A stretch of 64,000 nucleotides of DNA from Veillonella sp. 3891 (GTDB taxonomy: Bacteria > Bacillota > Negativicutes > Veillonellales > Veillonellaceae), in NCBI RefSeq assembly GCF_003992315.1, contig NZ_RQVE01000002.1:124001-188000 (forward strand). Reading direction: 5' to 3'. The translations under genes and the position numbers were made by a program. The notes beneath the pieces are model-generated. The model saw only the letters and a list, made by a program, of their open reading frames with translations. It was not told the origin of the DNA and made no database searches. Positions 47,235 through 56,976 of the stretch are shown here, piece after piece. Positions within the stretch are counted from its first letter, which is position 1; every line of letters begins with the position of its first letter.

Positions 47235-49663
47235 CTACTTACGAATAGCTGCTCGTAGTTCTTGCACTTCTTCTTGTAAAGCACTAATTGTATTCATCAA
47301 CACATCGATTTTTTGATCATAAGATGCTTTGAGCGTAACTAGTTCATCGTGAACTTTGTTTGGTTCTACCTTTGCTTGTTTTGCACTACCTTGTCCAATT
47401 TTGAAAGTAGCCCCTCCATTGATCATCGTTTGACCGCTCACCATGGAAATACCCCCGTGGAACATAGTGGAATCGTTCGTGTAGTGTGCTACACCTAATG
47501 CTAAGGCATTCGCATGTTTATAATGCCCTACGCCTGCCATAATTTGCGTTGGCGCCTCTGGATCGTATTGGATTGGCTTCAATGCTGCTAATGCCGCATT
47601 TAATGCATCACCATTGCGACTTTCTTTGCGTAACTCCTCTACATTATTGGAAAGATTTGTCATTTGCTGTTGTACTTCTTTTTGCAGAACACCAACATTG
47701 GCAACTGCTGTACTTGCACTATTTAAAACATTTTTAAAGTCTTCTTCTGTTTTATTTTCATTGCCTTTAATTTCTTTCCAGTATTCATAAGCAGATTTAC
47801 CTGTAGCCCCATCCTTACCTGCTACACCATTCTCGCCTTGCGGACCTTGTGCACCAGCTGCGCCATCTTTACCGGCTGGGCCTACGTCTCCTTTAGGACC
47901 TTGTGGGCCTGCTGGACCTGCTGGACCTACTGATCCTGCTTGTCCTGGGTCCCCTTTATCACCTTTAAAATCTGCATCGCCTTTTAGAGATGCTTTATCC
48001 AAAGACACCACTGTTTTATTATCTTTTTCCTCTGCTTTTAAACCATCTTTAAACTCATACAGGCTATTTAAAATACTCTTGAAATTACCTTTTGTGACAA
48101 TTTCTTGGCCGCCAGCTTGTAGCTTGCTATCTGTATAAGTAATGCTAATTGGATTAGTTTCCCCTAAGGAAATGCTACTAAATGTAGGTGCTTTCAGCAT
48201 GCCAATGCGCACAGTACCTGCATCATTGAAAGTAATCAAATTATCAGAGGAATAGTTAGTCGCCTCAAAGCCTGTTGCACCATATACTGATTTTGCTTTT
48301 CCTTCGATCGGAAGAATCCCACCAATTGATGTCTTAAGCAAGGAAGCTTTCGTATTTGCTATTGTCGTTTCATCTTTGCTGTCATAAGCATTTGTGGCCA
48401 CTGTAATGCCTTGTTTACCTAGGGCTTTCAACTGCGCCACATTGACCGCATCCGCATCCTGAGTACCTGCCGCTAGATTAATAATTTGACGGGTCCGTTT
48501 AGTCGTTGCATCCCCAATACTAACAGCTGCTCGATTAGCTTTCCACACTTCCTCACTACTGGATTCATTTTGAATGAAAGTAGCCAACGCCGCATCATCA
48601 GCGATAGTTTCTCCTGGTACATAGCCAATGCTCCCCGCTTTACGATCTGCTACAGATAAAAATCCTAGTGCCACAGAACCTTCCTCTTTAGCTGCTGCAT
48701 AGGCACCTACGCCCGTAGCACGATCAGCATAGGTCCGTGCATCATGACCCAAGGCTACAGAATCCTCACCTAGCGCAGTAGAGTATAAACCAGATGCTAA
48801 AGCACCTAATCCAAACGCACTAGAACGGTGACCAAATACAGCAGCACCATAGGCTTTTCCATCTTTTTTAATAAGTTCTTCTCTTGGAGTCTCCGTATTG
48901 GTAATCGTATACGTTCCGTCCGCTAGCTTTTCAACAGTTGTTGTGGCTTTTACGCCATCACTAGCTGTCACCTTATCCCCTACATTCACCGGTGCTGACC
49001 CAATATAAGTACCTACACCCACTGCTGTAGCATGACCTGTATTATGAATTTCAGAGGCATGACCAATGGCGATAGAATGTGCTCCACCTTCTACTTTGGC
49101 CTCTAAACCGATGGCCATAGAGCTATTACTTTTAAAATCAGCCGTAGGCACAACTTTAGATTTACCACCTATGGCAACGGAAAAATTGCCCTCCGCCTTA
49201 GATCTAAAGCCTAGCGCTAATGCTCCTGACCCATTCGCTTCTGAGTCACCCCCAACAGCGGCAGCACCTTGACCTAATCCTTTTGCATCAGACCCGACAG
49301 CTACGCCATAGGTATTATCTGTTTTAGAAGATTCCCCTACAGATACGCTGTATTTCCCTTTTGCATCAGCGGCACTACCGATGCCTATAGCTCCACCTTC
49401 AGAAAAAGCACTATCACCTATTGCTACACTAGTCTGTCCAGCTGCATTAGCTGCATTACCTACTGCCACAGACTTCATTTTAGAATAGGCATTATTACCT
49501 ACTGCTACTGCAAACCCTGCTAAATCCTTTGCATTAGGACTCGCATACGAAGTCGATGGTACAGTAGCCATATTAACAGCATGTACTGCAGGCACAGCTA
49601 AACTAGAGGCCCCACTACACATAATGCTACATATTTTGCTATGGATGATTTCTTACAATGCAT
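47235..49663 (-). CDS. Trimeric autotransporter adhesin with collagen-like stalk; signal peptide frameshifted
   Basis: An outer-membrane adhesin of the YadA/Hia class. From the main frame (start codon 49622, 795 residues): repeated YadA-head motifs (AVGxxAxAxG type) cover about residues 30-320. A neck/connector region with DAVNVAQLKAL is near 395. Nineteen Gly-X-Y collagen-like triplets lie at 554-610, followed by a GKSAYEYWKE-type segment. A coiled-coil stalk and beta strands of a YadA-type anchor follow at about 695-743, and then, unusually, a 50-residue C-terminal coiled coil. The proper start with AAGGGAG is ATG 49663 (HCKKSSIAKYVAL...), but this frame ends at 49598. One extra G in the G4 tract (plus-strand C4, 49610-49613) would fuse it in frame with SSLAVPAVHA, a complete signal peptide. 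As read, export is disrupted. Confidence 0.85.
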
Positions 49664-49806
49664 GTGATTCTCCCTTAATACTACTAGAAATATACATGTA
49701 TATGTAAATTATACCATACGTATAGGCTTATCATATAGGTGTGCGCGCAGAGCCATTCACATTTTGTGTAAATATTTCCTCTAATATATCTATGGCTTTT
49801 GCAACA

Positions 49807-49846
49807 CAAAACCCCCGACTTTCACAATCTAGTGAAAGCCGAGGGC
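49807..49846 (-). terminator. Terminator of the mgl operon
   Basis: On the minus strand CCCTCGGCTTTCAC pairs with GTGAAAGTCGGGGG (one mismatch) and is followed by TTTTG, 20 nt after the mglC stop. Confidence 0.85.
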
Positions 49847-49865
49847 TAATACTTTCAATATGTAA

Positions 49866-50873
49866 TTATTTACGTGCCATAGATTTACGTACGTCGAAGG
49901 CAACTGCTACAACAATGATCAAACCTTTGATGATCAATTGCCAGTATGGTCCCATACCAACGAATGTTAAACCATAGTTGATAACTGTGAAGATCAGCAC
50001 ACCTGCGATAATACCAGGTACAGTACCGATACCACCTGTGATGGATACACCACCTACAACAGATGCTGCGATGGCATCTAACTCGTACATGTTACCATAG
50101 TTGTTAGTAGCACCACCAGTACGAGCTGCTTCCAAAATACCACCTACGCCGTATAAAGCACCAGCGATGACATAGATAATAACAAGTGTTACTGCTACGT
50201 TGATACCAGATACAACCGCTGCTTGTGGGTTACCACCGATGGCAAACATGTTCTTACCAAGAATGGTTTTGTTATATACCACATACATGATCAAGGAAAT
50301 TACTGCAGCGATAATAACAATGTATGGAATTGTCATAAATCCTAGGTCTAAAGAACCTGTACCAATTTGCGTAAACTCTGGACGTAAACCGCCGATTGGT
50401 TGAGAGTTATTAGGTTCCATATCAAAGTACAAGGAACAAATACCATAGGTAATAACCATAGTACCTAGTGTGGAAATGAATGGTACGATTTTTAAATACG
50501 CTACGATCACACCAGATACTAAACCGATGATAGCACCCACCACGATAGCAATCACGATTGGTAGAATCAATGGTAATTCTGGTAAATGTTCAAAGAAGGG
50601 ACGTGGATAATCTGGCAACTGTGTTAAAGATGCAGATACAACCGCTGTTAAACCTACTACACGACCTGCGGATAAGTCACAACCTGCCGTGATAAGGATC
50701 ATAGCAGACCCTAAGGCAATGATAATACGTGGAGAAGATTGGATTAAAATATCACGAAAACTTGTGACGGATAAAAAGTTCGGGCTATACATAGAAATAG
50801 CCGCTACTAGTACTACTAGTACCAAATAGATAATATTCTGGGAAAGAAACTTTCCTAATTTACCTTGGCTCAT
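49866..50873 (-). CDS. mglC: Galactose/methyl-galactoside ABC transporter permease
   Basis: Inner-membrane channel of the Mgl importer. About ten hydrophobic segments in 335 residues; GCDLSAGRVVGLTAVVSA and the EAARTGGATNNYGNMYELDAIAASVVGGVS segment are family signatures of MglC/RbsC. Third gene of mglBAC, 10 nt after mglA. Assignment to galactose rests on MglB and on the gal genes of the same locus. Confidence 0.94.
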   Translation of the reverse strand: MSQGKLGKFLSQNIIYLVLVVLVAAISMYSPNFLSVTSFRDILIQSSPRIIIALGSAMILITAGCDLSAGRVVGLTAVVSASLTQLPDYPRPFFEHLPELPLILPIVIAIVVGAIIGLVSGVIVAYLKIVPFISTLGTMVITYGICSLYFDMEPNNSQPIGGLRPEFTQIGTGSLDLGFMTIPYIVIIAAVISLIMYVVYNKTILGKNMFAIGGNPQAAVVSGINVAVTLVIIYVIAGALYGVGGILEAARTGGATNNYGNMYELDAIAASVVGGVSITGGIGTVPGIIAGVLIFTVINYGLTFVGMGPYWQLIIKGLIIVVAVAFDVRKSMARK

Positions 50874-50883
50874 ACGATACCTC

Positions 50884-52395
50884 CTAGACTAAACCAGCTG
50901 TCGCTAGTTCCATTATTTTTTCTTCTGTCGCTTCATGTGCATCCAAGATGCCACTCATATATCCATTACTCATAACCATAATGCGATCACTCATACCCAA
51001 TAACTCAGGCATTTCTGAGGAAATCATAATGATACTTTTACCAGCACTAGCCAGTTCATTAATAATGGAATAAATTTCATATTTTGCTCCTACATCGATG
51101 CCCCGTGTCGGTTCATCTAAGAGTAGGATTTCTGGATTCGTATTTAACCAACGGGCAATCAATACCTTTTGTTGGTTACCACCAGAAAGACTTTGAATTT
51201 TCGTTTCTGTAGATGGCGTTTTTACTCGTAAGGAAGCCACACCATCTTTTGTATCGTCTAGTCGTTTATTGTCATTTAATAATTTAAACTTATTTTCGTA
51301 TTTTGGTAGAGCCGCCATAGTTGTATTGTCTACAATAGTGAGCATTGGAAAAATCCCCGTAGTACGGCGCTCTTCTGTAAGCAATGCCATACCCAGTTTT
51401 TTCGCATCTCGTGGATGACGAATGCGCACTTCTTTATCGTGCAAATAAATCTTACCCGATTCAATACCACGGAGACCAAATAAGGCTTCAATGACCTCTG
51501 TACGCTGCGCCCCTACCAGCCCACCTACACCAAGAACTTCACCTTTACGAAGAGAGAAGCTTACATCTTTAAAAGAATGTGGATGAATAGATGTTAATTT
51601 TTCTACACGCAATACTTCTTCACTTGGAGTATTTGTTTTTTCAGGGAATAACTGAGTCATTTCACGACCTACCATTCGTTGAATGATAAGATCTGTTGTT
51701 AATTCATCAGCATGCCAAGTACCTATATATTGACCATCACGCATAATCGTTACTTCATCAGATATGCGTAGGATTTCTTCCATTTTATGAGAAATATATA
51801 TAATTGCAACCCCTTTTTTACGCAAGGAGTTAATGATTTTGAAAAGATGCTCTACTTCATCGCTGGTTAGAGAAGAGGTAGGTTCATCCATAACAATAAT
51901 TCTAGAGTGGTGAGACACTGCTTTTGCAATCTCAATATTTTGTAGCTTAGAAACAGATAAATCACCAGCTAATTGTTCTGGATCGATATCTACATCGATT
52001 TCATTAAACAAGGCTAGTGTGTCTTCTTTCATTTTTTTATGGTCCACAAATGTAAAAGGTCCAATTTTTTTGGTTGGGAATCGACCTAACCATAGATTTT
52101 CCATAACATTACGCTGTAATACAGGGTATAACTCTTGGTGAATCATGGAAATTCCCATTCCAAGAGCTTTTCGGGAATCTGTCATTTCTACTACTTCGCC
52201 ATCAATGACCACGTCCCCTTGATCAGGCTTATAAATACCGAACAGGCATTTCATAAGAGTAGACTTCCCCGCGCCATTCTCTCCCATTAGAGCATGTACG
52301 GTGCCTGGTCGGACTTTGAAAGTGACATTATCCAAGGCCTTTACGCCAGGAAATTCCTTCGTAATTTGGCGCATTTCTAATATGTACTCGCCCAT
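50884..52395 (-). CDS. mglA: Galactose/methyl-galactoside ABC transporter ATP-binding protein
   Basis: A tandem ATPase with two ABC domains in one 503-residue chain. The first has Walker A GENGAGKST (residues 38-46) and Walker B in IIVMDEPTSSL. The second domain begins near residue 260 with a degenerate Walker A (GVGGLVGAQRTEV) but has LSGGNQQKV and LLLDEPTRGID. This is the arrangement of MglA/RbsA. A stem-loop separates it from mglB. Confidence 0.95.
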   Translation of the reverse strand: MGEYILEMRQITKEFPGVKALDNVTFKVRPGTVHALMGENGAGKSTLMKCLFGIYKPDQGDVVIDGEVVEMTDSRKALGMGISMIHQELYPVLQRNVMENLWLGRFPTKKIGPFTFVDHKKMKEDTLALFNEIDVDIDPEQLAGDLSVSKLQNIEIAKAVSHHSRIIVMDEPTSSLTSDEVEHLFKIINSLRKKGVAIIYISHKMEEILRISDEVTIMRDGQYIGTWHADELTTDLIIQRMVGREMTQLFPEKTNTPSEEVLRVEKLTSIHPHSFKDVSFSLRKGEVLGVGGLVGAQRTEVIEALFGLRGIESGKIYLHDKEVRIRHPRDAKKLGMALLTEERRTTGIFPMLTIVDNTTMAALPKYENKFKLLNDNKRLDDTKDGVASLRVKTPSTETKIQSLSGGNQQKVLIARWLNTNPEILLLDEPTRGIDVGAKYEIYSIINELASAGKSIIMISSEMPELLGMSDRIMVMSNGYMSGILDAHEATEEKIMELATAGLV

Positions 52396-52423
52396 ACATT
52401 TTCCTCCTACTAATCAGATAATA

Positions 52424-52444
52424 AAGGGGGCAAAATGCCCCCTT
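52424..52444 (-). promoter_or_regulatory. Stem-loop between mglB and mglA
   Basis: AAGGGGGCA and TGCCCCCTT form a perfect 9-bp stem with a 3-nt loop, followed on the minus strand by TTTATTAT. It probably stabilises the mglB message or causes partial termination so that binding protein exceeds ATPase. Confidence 0.75.
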
Positions 52445-52455
52445 ACTGCATTTTC

Positions 52456-53490
52456 TTATTTGTCACCTAAAATCTTATCCGCATTTTCTTTTGTTACGAT
52501 TTCATAAGGTACCCAAATATATTTACCATCAACAATGTCAAAACCTGTATTGTCTTTATTTGGTGTTTCGCCTTTAGCTAACACATAGGAAAGATTAAAT
52601 ACTGCTTGACCTTGTTTTTTAGCATTGTTTAATACTGTACCCAATAATGTGCCGTCTTTCAACGCTTGTACTGCTGGAGTTGTAGCGTCAACGCCTACTA
52701 CTGGAATGTATTTACCATTTGTGAAGTAGCCTGCTGCTTTCAACGCTTCGATAGCACCTAATGCCATGTCGTCATTGTTACAAATAACAGCATCGATTTT
52801 GTCGCCGTAACGGCTCAAGAAAGCTGCCATTTTTTCTTGACCTTTAACGCGGTCCCACATACCTGTATCGCTAGCTAACTCTTCTACTTTCATACCTTCT
52901 TTTTTAAGGGATTCTACAGAGTACTGTGTACGAAGTACAGCATCTTGGTGACCTGGTTCGCCAGTGATCATAACATAGTGGATAACACCATCATTGCTAT
53001 GGTATGCTTCAGGATGTTTTTTGAAGTAATCTGCTAAGATTTTACCTTGCATTTCACCACTTTGTTCAGCTTTCGCACCTACATAGTATACTTTATCCCA
53101 TTTCGCCATATCTTCTTTTAATGGTTCACGGTTCAAGAATACCAACGGAATGTTAGCTGCTTTTGCTTTATCAATGATAACGCCTGCTGCTGTGCGGTCT
53201 ACTACGTTAACGCCGATTGCTTTGTACTTCTTATTGATGAATAAGTCAATCTTTTCGTTTTGTGTTGGTTGAGAGTTTTGGCTATCAACGATATCCACTT
53301 TCGCTTTATCTTTAGCGGCTTTGTCAATTTCTGCACGAACGCCACTCATGAAAGTGTCATCAAATTTGTAAATAGCAACCCCGATTTGAGGTTTGTCACC
53401 GCTTGCTCCTTGATCGCTTCCGCAACCACCCAACACAAGTGCACCTACTGCTGCTGATGCAAGCAACGCTGCTTTCCAAGATCGTTTCAT
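52456..53490 (-). CDS. mglB: Galactose/glucose-binding lipoprotein
   Basis: Captures galactose or glucose for MglAC. The signal peptide ends in a lipobox (LVLGGC), so it is predicted to be lipid-anchored, unlike the soluble E. coli protein. The periplasmic-binding fold includes VAIYKFDDTFMSGVRAEI, the hinge segment AVICNNDDMALGAIEALKAAG and PVVGVDATTPAVQALKDG, which match MglB. 344 residues. It follows the ROK regulator gene on the same strand. Confidence 0.94.
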   Translation of the reverse strand: MKRSWKAALLASAAVGALVLGGCGSDQGASGDKPQIGVAIYKFDDTFMSGVRAEIDKAAKDKAKVDIVDSQNSQPTQNEKIDLFINKKYKAIGVNVVDRTAAGVIIDKAKAANIPLVFLNREPLKEDMAKWDKVYYVGAKAEQSGEMQGKILADYFKKHPEAYHSNDGVIHYVMITGEPGHQDAVLRTQYSVESLKKEGMKVEELASDTGMWDRVKGQEKMAAFLSRYGDKIDAVICNNDDMALGAIEALKAAGYFTNGKYIPVVGVDATTPAVQALKDGTLLGTVLNNAKKQGQAVFNLSYVLAKGETPNKDNTGFDIVDGKYIWVPYEIVTKENADKILGDK

Positions 53491-53528
53491 AATAATATCC
53501 TCCTTTTAGATATCCTATATACCTATAA

Positions 53529-53545
53529 GACTAGTCTTTCTAGTC
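53529..53545. other. Short perfect inverted repeat upstream of mglB
   Basis: GACTAG-TCTTT-CTAGTC lies 39-55 nt before mglB. It could be an operator for the adjacent ROK protein or a small RNA hairpin; no further evidence. Confidence 0.4.
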
Positions 53546-53552
53546 GTGGTAC

Positions 53553-54716
53553 CTACCGTAACCAAGCTTCTTCAGCTCGTTTTGCACTGACAATATCAAT
53601 CATCCCTAGCAAGGTATAATAGGAACCATTGCCGGAATATTCTAGATTGATTGTATGTGCTTTGTATGAATTGCGTTCTAACACACCTCGAAGAATAGGA
53701 TCCATCACTCCTACGGCATTACCCATAGCACTGCTTAAAATAATCCGCTCTGGATTAAATAAATTCGCTATATTAGCTAAGGCAATACCTAAATAATGAC
53801 CTACTCGTGAAAGCGCCTCTAAACACACTTCATCACCTTCTACTGCGGCCTCATAAATAGGCTCTACACGAAATGCTTTGCTCACAACCAATGGATTATC
53901 TTGTACCGATGTGTATCGGCCTTTTTCCATTTGTTCCAATACATACGTGTGGATCGATGTTTCCGATGCGATGTCTTCCAAGCGCACTTCATTGCCCGCT
54001 TCATCTAATCGAATCACACCATATCCAATCTCCCCAGCACTATCGTTGAATCCGCGATAGAGTTCACCATGATAAATCAAGGATATACCCAGTCCATAAC
54101 TGAATTTAAGAACGATAAGATTATCCATTTCTTTACCACTACCATAATAATATTCACCCGTCGATAAACAACGGACATCATTTTCTACATAGACAGGCAC
54201 ATGGAATCGTTCTTCTAAGATATATTTAAAAGGAATATTATTCCATTTTCCATTAGGAGAGTAAATAGAAATCCCTTTTCCTGAGTCTACCGGACCACGC
54301 AAGACGAGTCCTATACTTTTAATTTTATAGTCTTCTTTGAAAATATCCTGTATGCCTCGGTACATATGCTGCATAATTTCATCAGCACTGCAACCAATAA
54401 TCGATGTTTCTTCTTGATGCAGGATTTGCCGTCCTACCGTAGCCACATAAAACACAATGGCATGTGTTCTTACATGCACGATAAGATAGGTTTCAATATC
54501 ATGATTAAAGTCTAATAACATTGATGGGCGTCCCAATGCAGACCGCTCTTGACGATCTTCGTAGACCAATCCTTTACGAATTAAACTCGTACAAATATTA
54601 GTCACTGTGGGAGGCGTTATTTTCGTTTGCCTTGCAATCAATGCCTTTGATACGGGGCCATGACGCCTGATGTAATTCAAAATAATTTCATCATTGCTTA
54701 TTTGTGGCTTTATCAT
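53553..54716 (-). CDS. ROK family transcriptional regulator (gal/mgl locus)
   Basis: An N-terminal winged helix (ILNYIRRHGPVSKALIARQT, then TPPTVTNICTSLIRKGLV) is fused to a ROK sugar-binding domain, as in NagC/Mlc/XylR repressors. The usual ROK zinc cluster (C-x-C-G-x4-G-C-x-E) is absent: the corresponding segment reads LDEAGNEVRLEDIASE. So this protein probably does not use zinc, and it is unlikely to be a kinase. The start at 54716 follows AAAGGAG; the longer frame to 54785 would overlap galK. Its position between galK and mglB suggests control by galactose or a derivative. Confidence 0.88.
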   Translation of the reverse strand: MIKPQISNDEIILNYIRRHGPVSKALIARQTKITPPTVTNICTSLIRKGLVYEDRQERSALGRPSMLLDFNHDIETYLIVHVRTHAIVFYVATVGRQILHQEETSIIGCSADEIMQHMYRGIQDIFKEDYKIKSIGLVLRGPVDSGKGISIYSPNGKWNNIPFKYILEERFHVPVYVENDVRCLSTGEYYYGSGKEMDNLIVLKFSYGLGISLIYHGELYRGFNDSAGEIGYGVIRLDEAGNEVRLEDIASETSIHTYVLEQMEKGRYTSVQDNPLVVSKAFRVEPIYEAAVEGDEVCLEALSRVGHYLGIALANIANLFNPERIILSSAMGNAVGVMDPILRGVLERNSYKAHTINLEYSGNGSYYTLLGMIDIVSAKRAEEAWLR

Positions 54717-54729
54717 GATTCTATCTCCT

Positions 54730-55884
54730 TTACAGCGAATACACCCCATCACCGATTTCTGCGATATATAGACTAGGGGTAACACCTATTTGTTTTTCGT
54801 ACTCTTCCGGAATAGCTCTCATAAAAGCATCAACATTCTCATCTTTTACAAGGGCAATGGCACAACCACCAAAACCTGCACCTGTCATACGGGATGCAAT
54901 ACAGCCTTCGTGAGATCGTGCTAAATCAACAATCGTATCTAATTCTTTACCTGTTACTTCAAAGTCAACCTGTAAGGATCTATGGGATTCATTCAAACAA
55001 TGTGCAATACCTGTTAAATCAGCACTCTCCAAAGCTTTCATAAAATCTAATACACGTAAATTTTCAGTGATAACGTGACGAGCTCGGCGCAGTAAGACAT
55101 CATCTGAAATATATCCTAGATCATCCAATGTCGCCAATGATAAACCCGATACATCTTTATGTTTACGGATAATCTCATGAGCCGCATCGCATTGTCCCTT
55201 TCGCTCATTAAATTTAGAATCCACAAGACCTCTTTGTTTATTCGTATTCATGATAACCAATGTGTATCCATGCCAGTTTAATGGAACTAATTTGCGTTCC
55301 ATTTTTGTACAATCTAACAATACACCATGTCCTTCTTTACCATGTGCAATGGCATACATATCCATGATGCCTACTTTTACACCTACGAAATGGTATTCTA
55401 CATGCATGGCCATTTTCGCCAGTTCCGTACGATCAATTGGAGTTAATCCCAATTCTGAAAGCAGCATATAACCGGTTAAATCTAGCATACATGCGGAAGA
55501 GGACAAGCCTGCACCAGCTGGTAAATTGCCATTAAAATAAATGTCCATACCTGGTACTGTGTGACACTTATCTTTTAAGAATTGAATCACACCTAAGGGA
55601 TAATTAGCCCAATCGTGCTCAATATTATATTGAAAAGGTTCATTGACATCAACCACTACTGTCTTTTCCATATTATCAGAGTGTAAACGTACCTTGCTAT
55701 CTTCACGTAAACGGACAGCTCCGTAAATACCTACTTTTAATGCCGCCGGAAATACATGACCACCATTATAGTCTTGATGTTCACCAATCACATTCACGCG
55801 ACCTGGAGCAAAATAACAATGCACATCCCCCGAACCTTCCCCAAAGAAGGACAGAAAACGTTGTTGTAATTCTTCTTTATTCAT
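54730..55884 (-). CDS. galK: Galactokinase
   Basis: GHMP kinase making galactose 1-phosphate. The galactokinase signature PGRVNVIGEHQDYNGG is near residue 30, the GHMP glycine-serine loop appears as LPAGAGLSSSACM, and the third motif is SRMTGAGFGGCAIALV. About 384 residues. The start is uncertain: ATG 55884 has only a weak, distant GAGG; a GTG at 55902 is an alternative, in either case overlapping the galT end. Works with GalT in the Leloir pathway. Confidence 0.95.
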   Translation of the reverse strand: MNKEELQQRFLSFFGEGSGDVHCYFAPGRVNVIGEHQDYNGGHVFPAALKVGIYGAVRLREDSKVRLHSDNMEKTVVVDVNEPFQYNIEHDWANYPLGVIQFLKDKCHTVPGMDIYFNGNLPAGAGLSSSACMLDLTGYMLLSELGLTPIDRTELAKMAMHVEYHFVGVKVGIMDMYAIAHGKEGHGVLLDCTKMERKLVPLNWHGYTLVIMNTNKQRGLVDSKFNERKGQCDAAHEIIRKHKDVSGLSLATLDDLGYISDDVLLRRARHVITENLRVLDFMKALESADLTGIAHCLNESHRSLQVDFEVTGKELDTIVDLARSHEGCIASRMTGAGFGGCAIALVKDENVDAFMRAIPEEYEKQIGVTPSLYIAEIGDGVYSL

Positions 55885-56863
55885 TTGCTTGTTCAACCTC
55901 ACTATATAGTTTGCGTAATTCCGGTGCTGTTTCCTCTACGGCACTCGTATTCGCTGCTGCCCATGCCCCCATTTCAGAGGATGCATAGTATTTAATTTTA
56001 TTGGCTTCTCTGAAAGGAGGATAGAATTGAATATTAAAGTGATAATATTCTTCATGTCCTGCATATTCAGGGCTATTCACCGGATTTTGATGATATACCA
56101 TCATGTATGGGAATGGCATATCGAATAAACGGTCAAAGGCTTCTGTTAAAGTTTTTAACATATGCGCCAAATCTTTCGTTTCCTTTTCTGTGCAATCTGT
56201 GATGTAGTTCATATGGCGCTTCGGCACAACAAATACACCATATGGATAATCTGTAAAGAATGGAATGTAGGCTAAGAAAGAGTCGTTTTCTCCCACAATA
56301 CGAGCATCTTTTTCTTTCTCTACTTGATTCATTTTGCAGAATAAGCATTCACCATGTTCATGATGATGATCTTTAGCACTCTCTAACTCCACTTGTAGCT
56401 TCTGTGGTACAAAGGAATAGCCATATAATTGACCATGTGGATGTGGCATCGTTACACCTACCGCTTCGCCTTTATTTTCAAAAGGATAGATATATTTGAT
56501 TTTTTCATCTTTTGCTAATTCACTATGGCGCTCTTTAATAAGGTTTAGTAATTTAACAATATGATCTTCGGATAATTCGTAAAATTTAGCAGTATGCTCT
56601 GGAGAATATAAGATAACTTCACATTTCCCATAGTTTTCTTGGCTTTTGTAAAAGTCATTTCCATCTTCATAAGGAGCCTCTGGCGTTTGCGTTAAGGCTG
56701 GAAAATCGTTATCATATTTCAACACATCATAATCTGCTGGGACTTTTTTATTAATACCTGGGCAGAATGGGCACCAATCCTTTGGCATCGTTGGGCGTGC
56801 TTTACGGTTTGAAGCGACCATTGTCCAAGTCCGCAATAAAGGATTCCATCGTAATTCCGACAT
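55877..56863 (-). CDS. galT: Galactose-1-phosphate uridylyltransferase
   Basis: Exchanges galactose 1-phosphate for the glucose 1-phosphate of UDP-glucose. The N-terminal RWNPLLRTWTMVASNRKARP and the catalytic His motif MPHPHGQLYGY are clear. CPFCPG and ECLFC supply cysteines that may be zinc ligands, and the FTDYPYGVFVVPKRH segment follows. Length 328 (type I class). It is the first gene of the locus; galE is not present here. Confidence 0.95.
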   Translation of the reverse strand: MSELRWNPLLRTWTMVASNRKARPTMPKDWCPFCPGINKKVPADYDVLKYDNDFPALTQTPEAPYEDGNDFYKSQENYGKCEVILYSPEHTAKFYELSEDHIVKLLNLIKERHSELAKDEKIKYIYPFENKGEAVGVTMPHPHGQLYGYSFVPQKLQVELESAKDHHHEHGECLFCKMNQVEKEKDARIVGENDSFLAYIPFFTDYPYGVFVVPKRHMNYITDCTEKETKDLAHMLKTLTEAFDRLFDMPFPYMMVYHQNPVNSPEYAGHEEYYHFNIQFYPPFREANKIKYYASSEMGAWAAANTSAVEETAPELRKLYSEVEQANE

Positions 56864-56976
56864 GGAATACCTCCAATCTATAGCTATATCATGTTAATAA
56901 ATAAAGATAATTTTTTATATAGTTCTATTCTTTCATATTTTAAGATTTTTTTCAATACTTAATTAAATAATAAGTT

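Noticed and set aside
49422-49560. Recurrent AVG-type sequence repeats in the adhesin gene taken as a DNA repeat array
   Set aside because: They are the coding sequence of YadA-head beta-roll repeats, not an independent repeat element.
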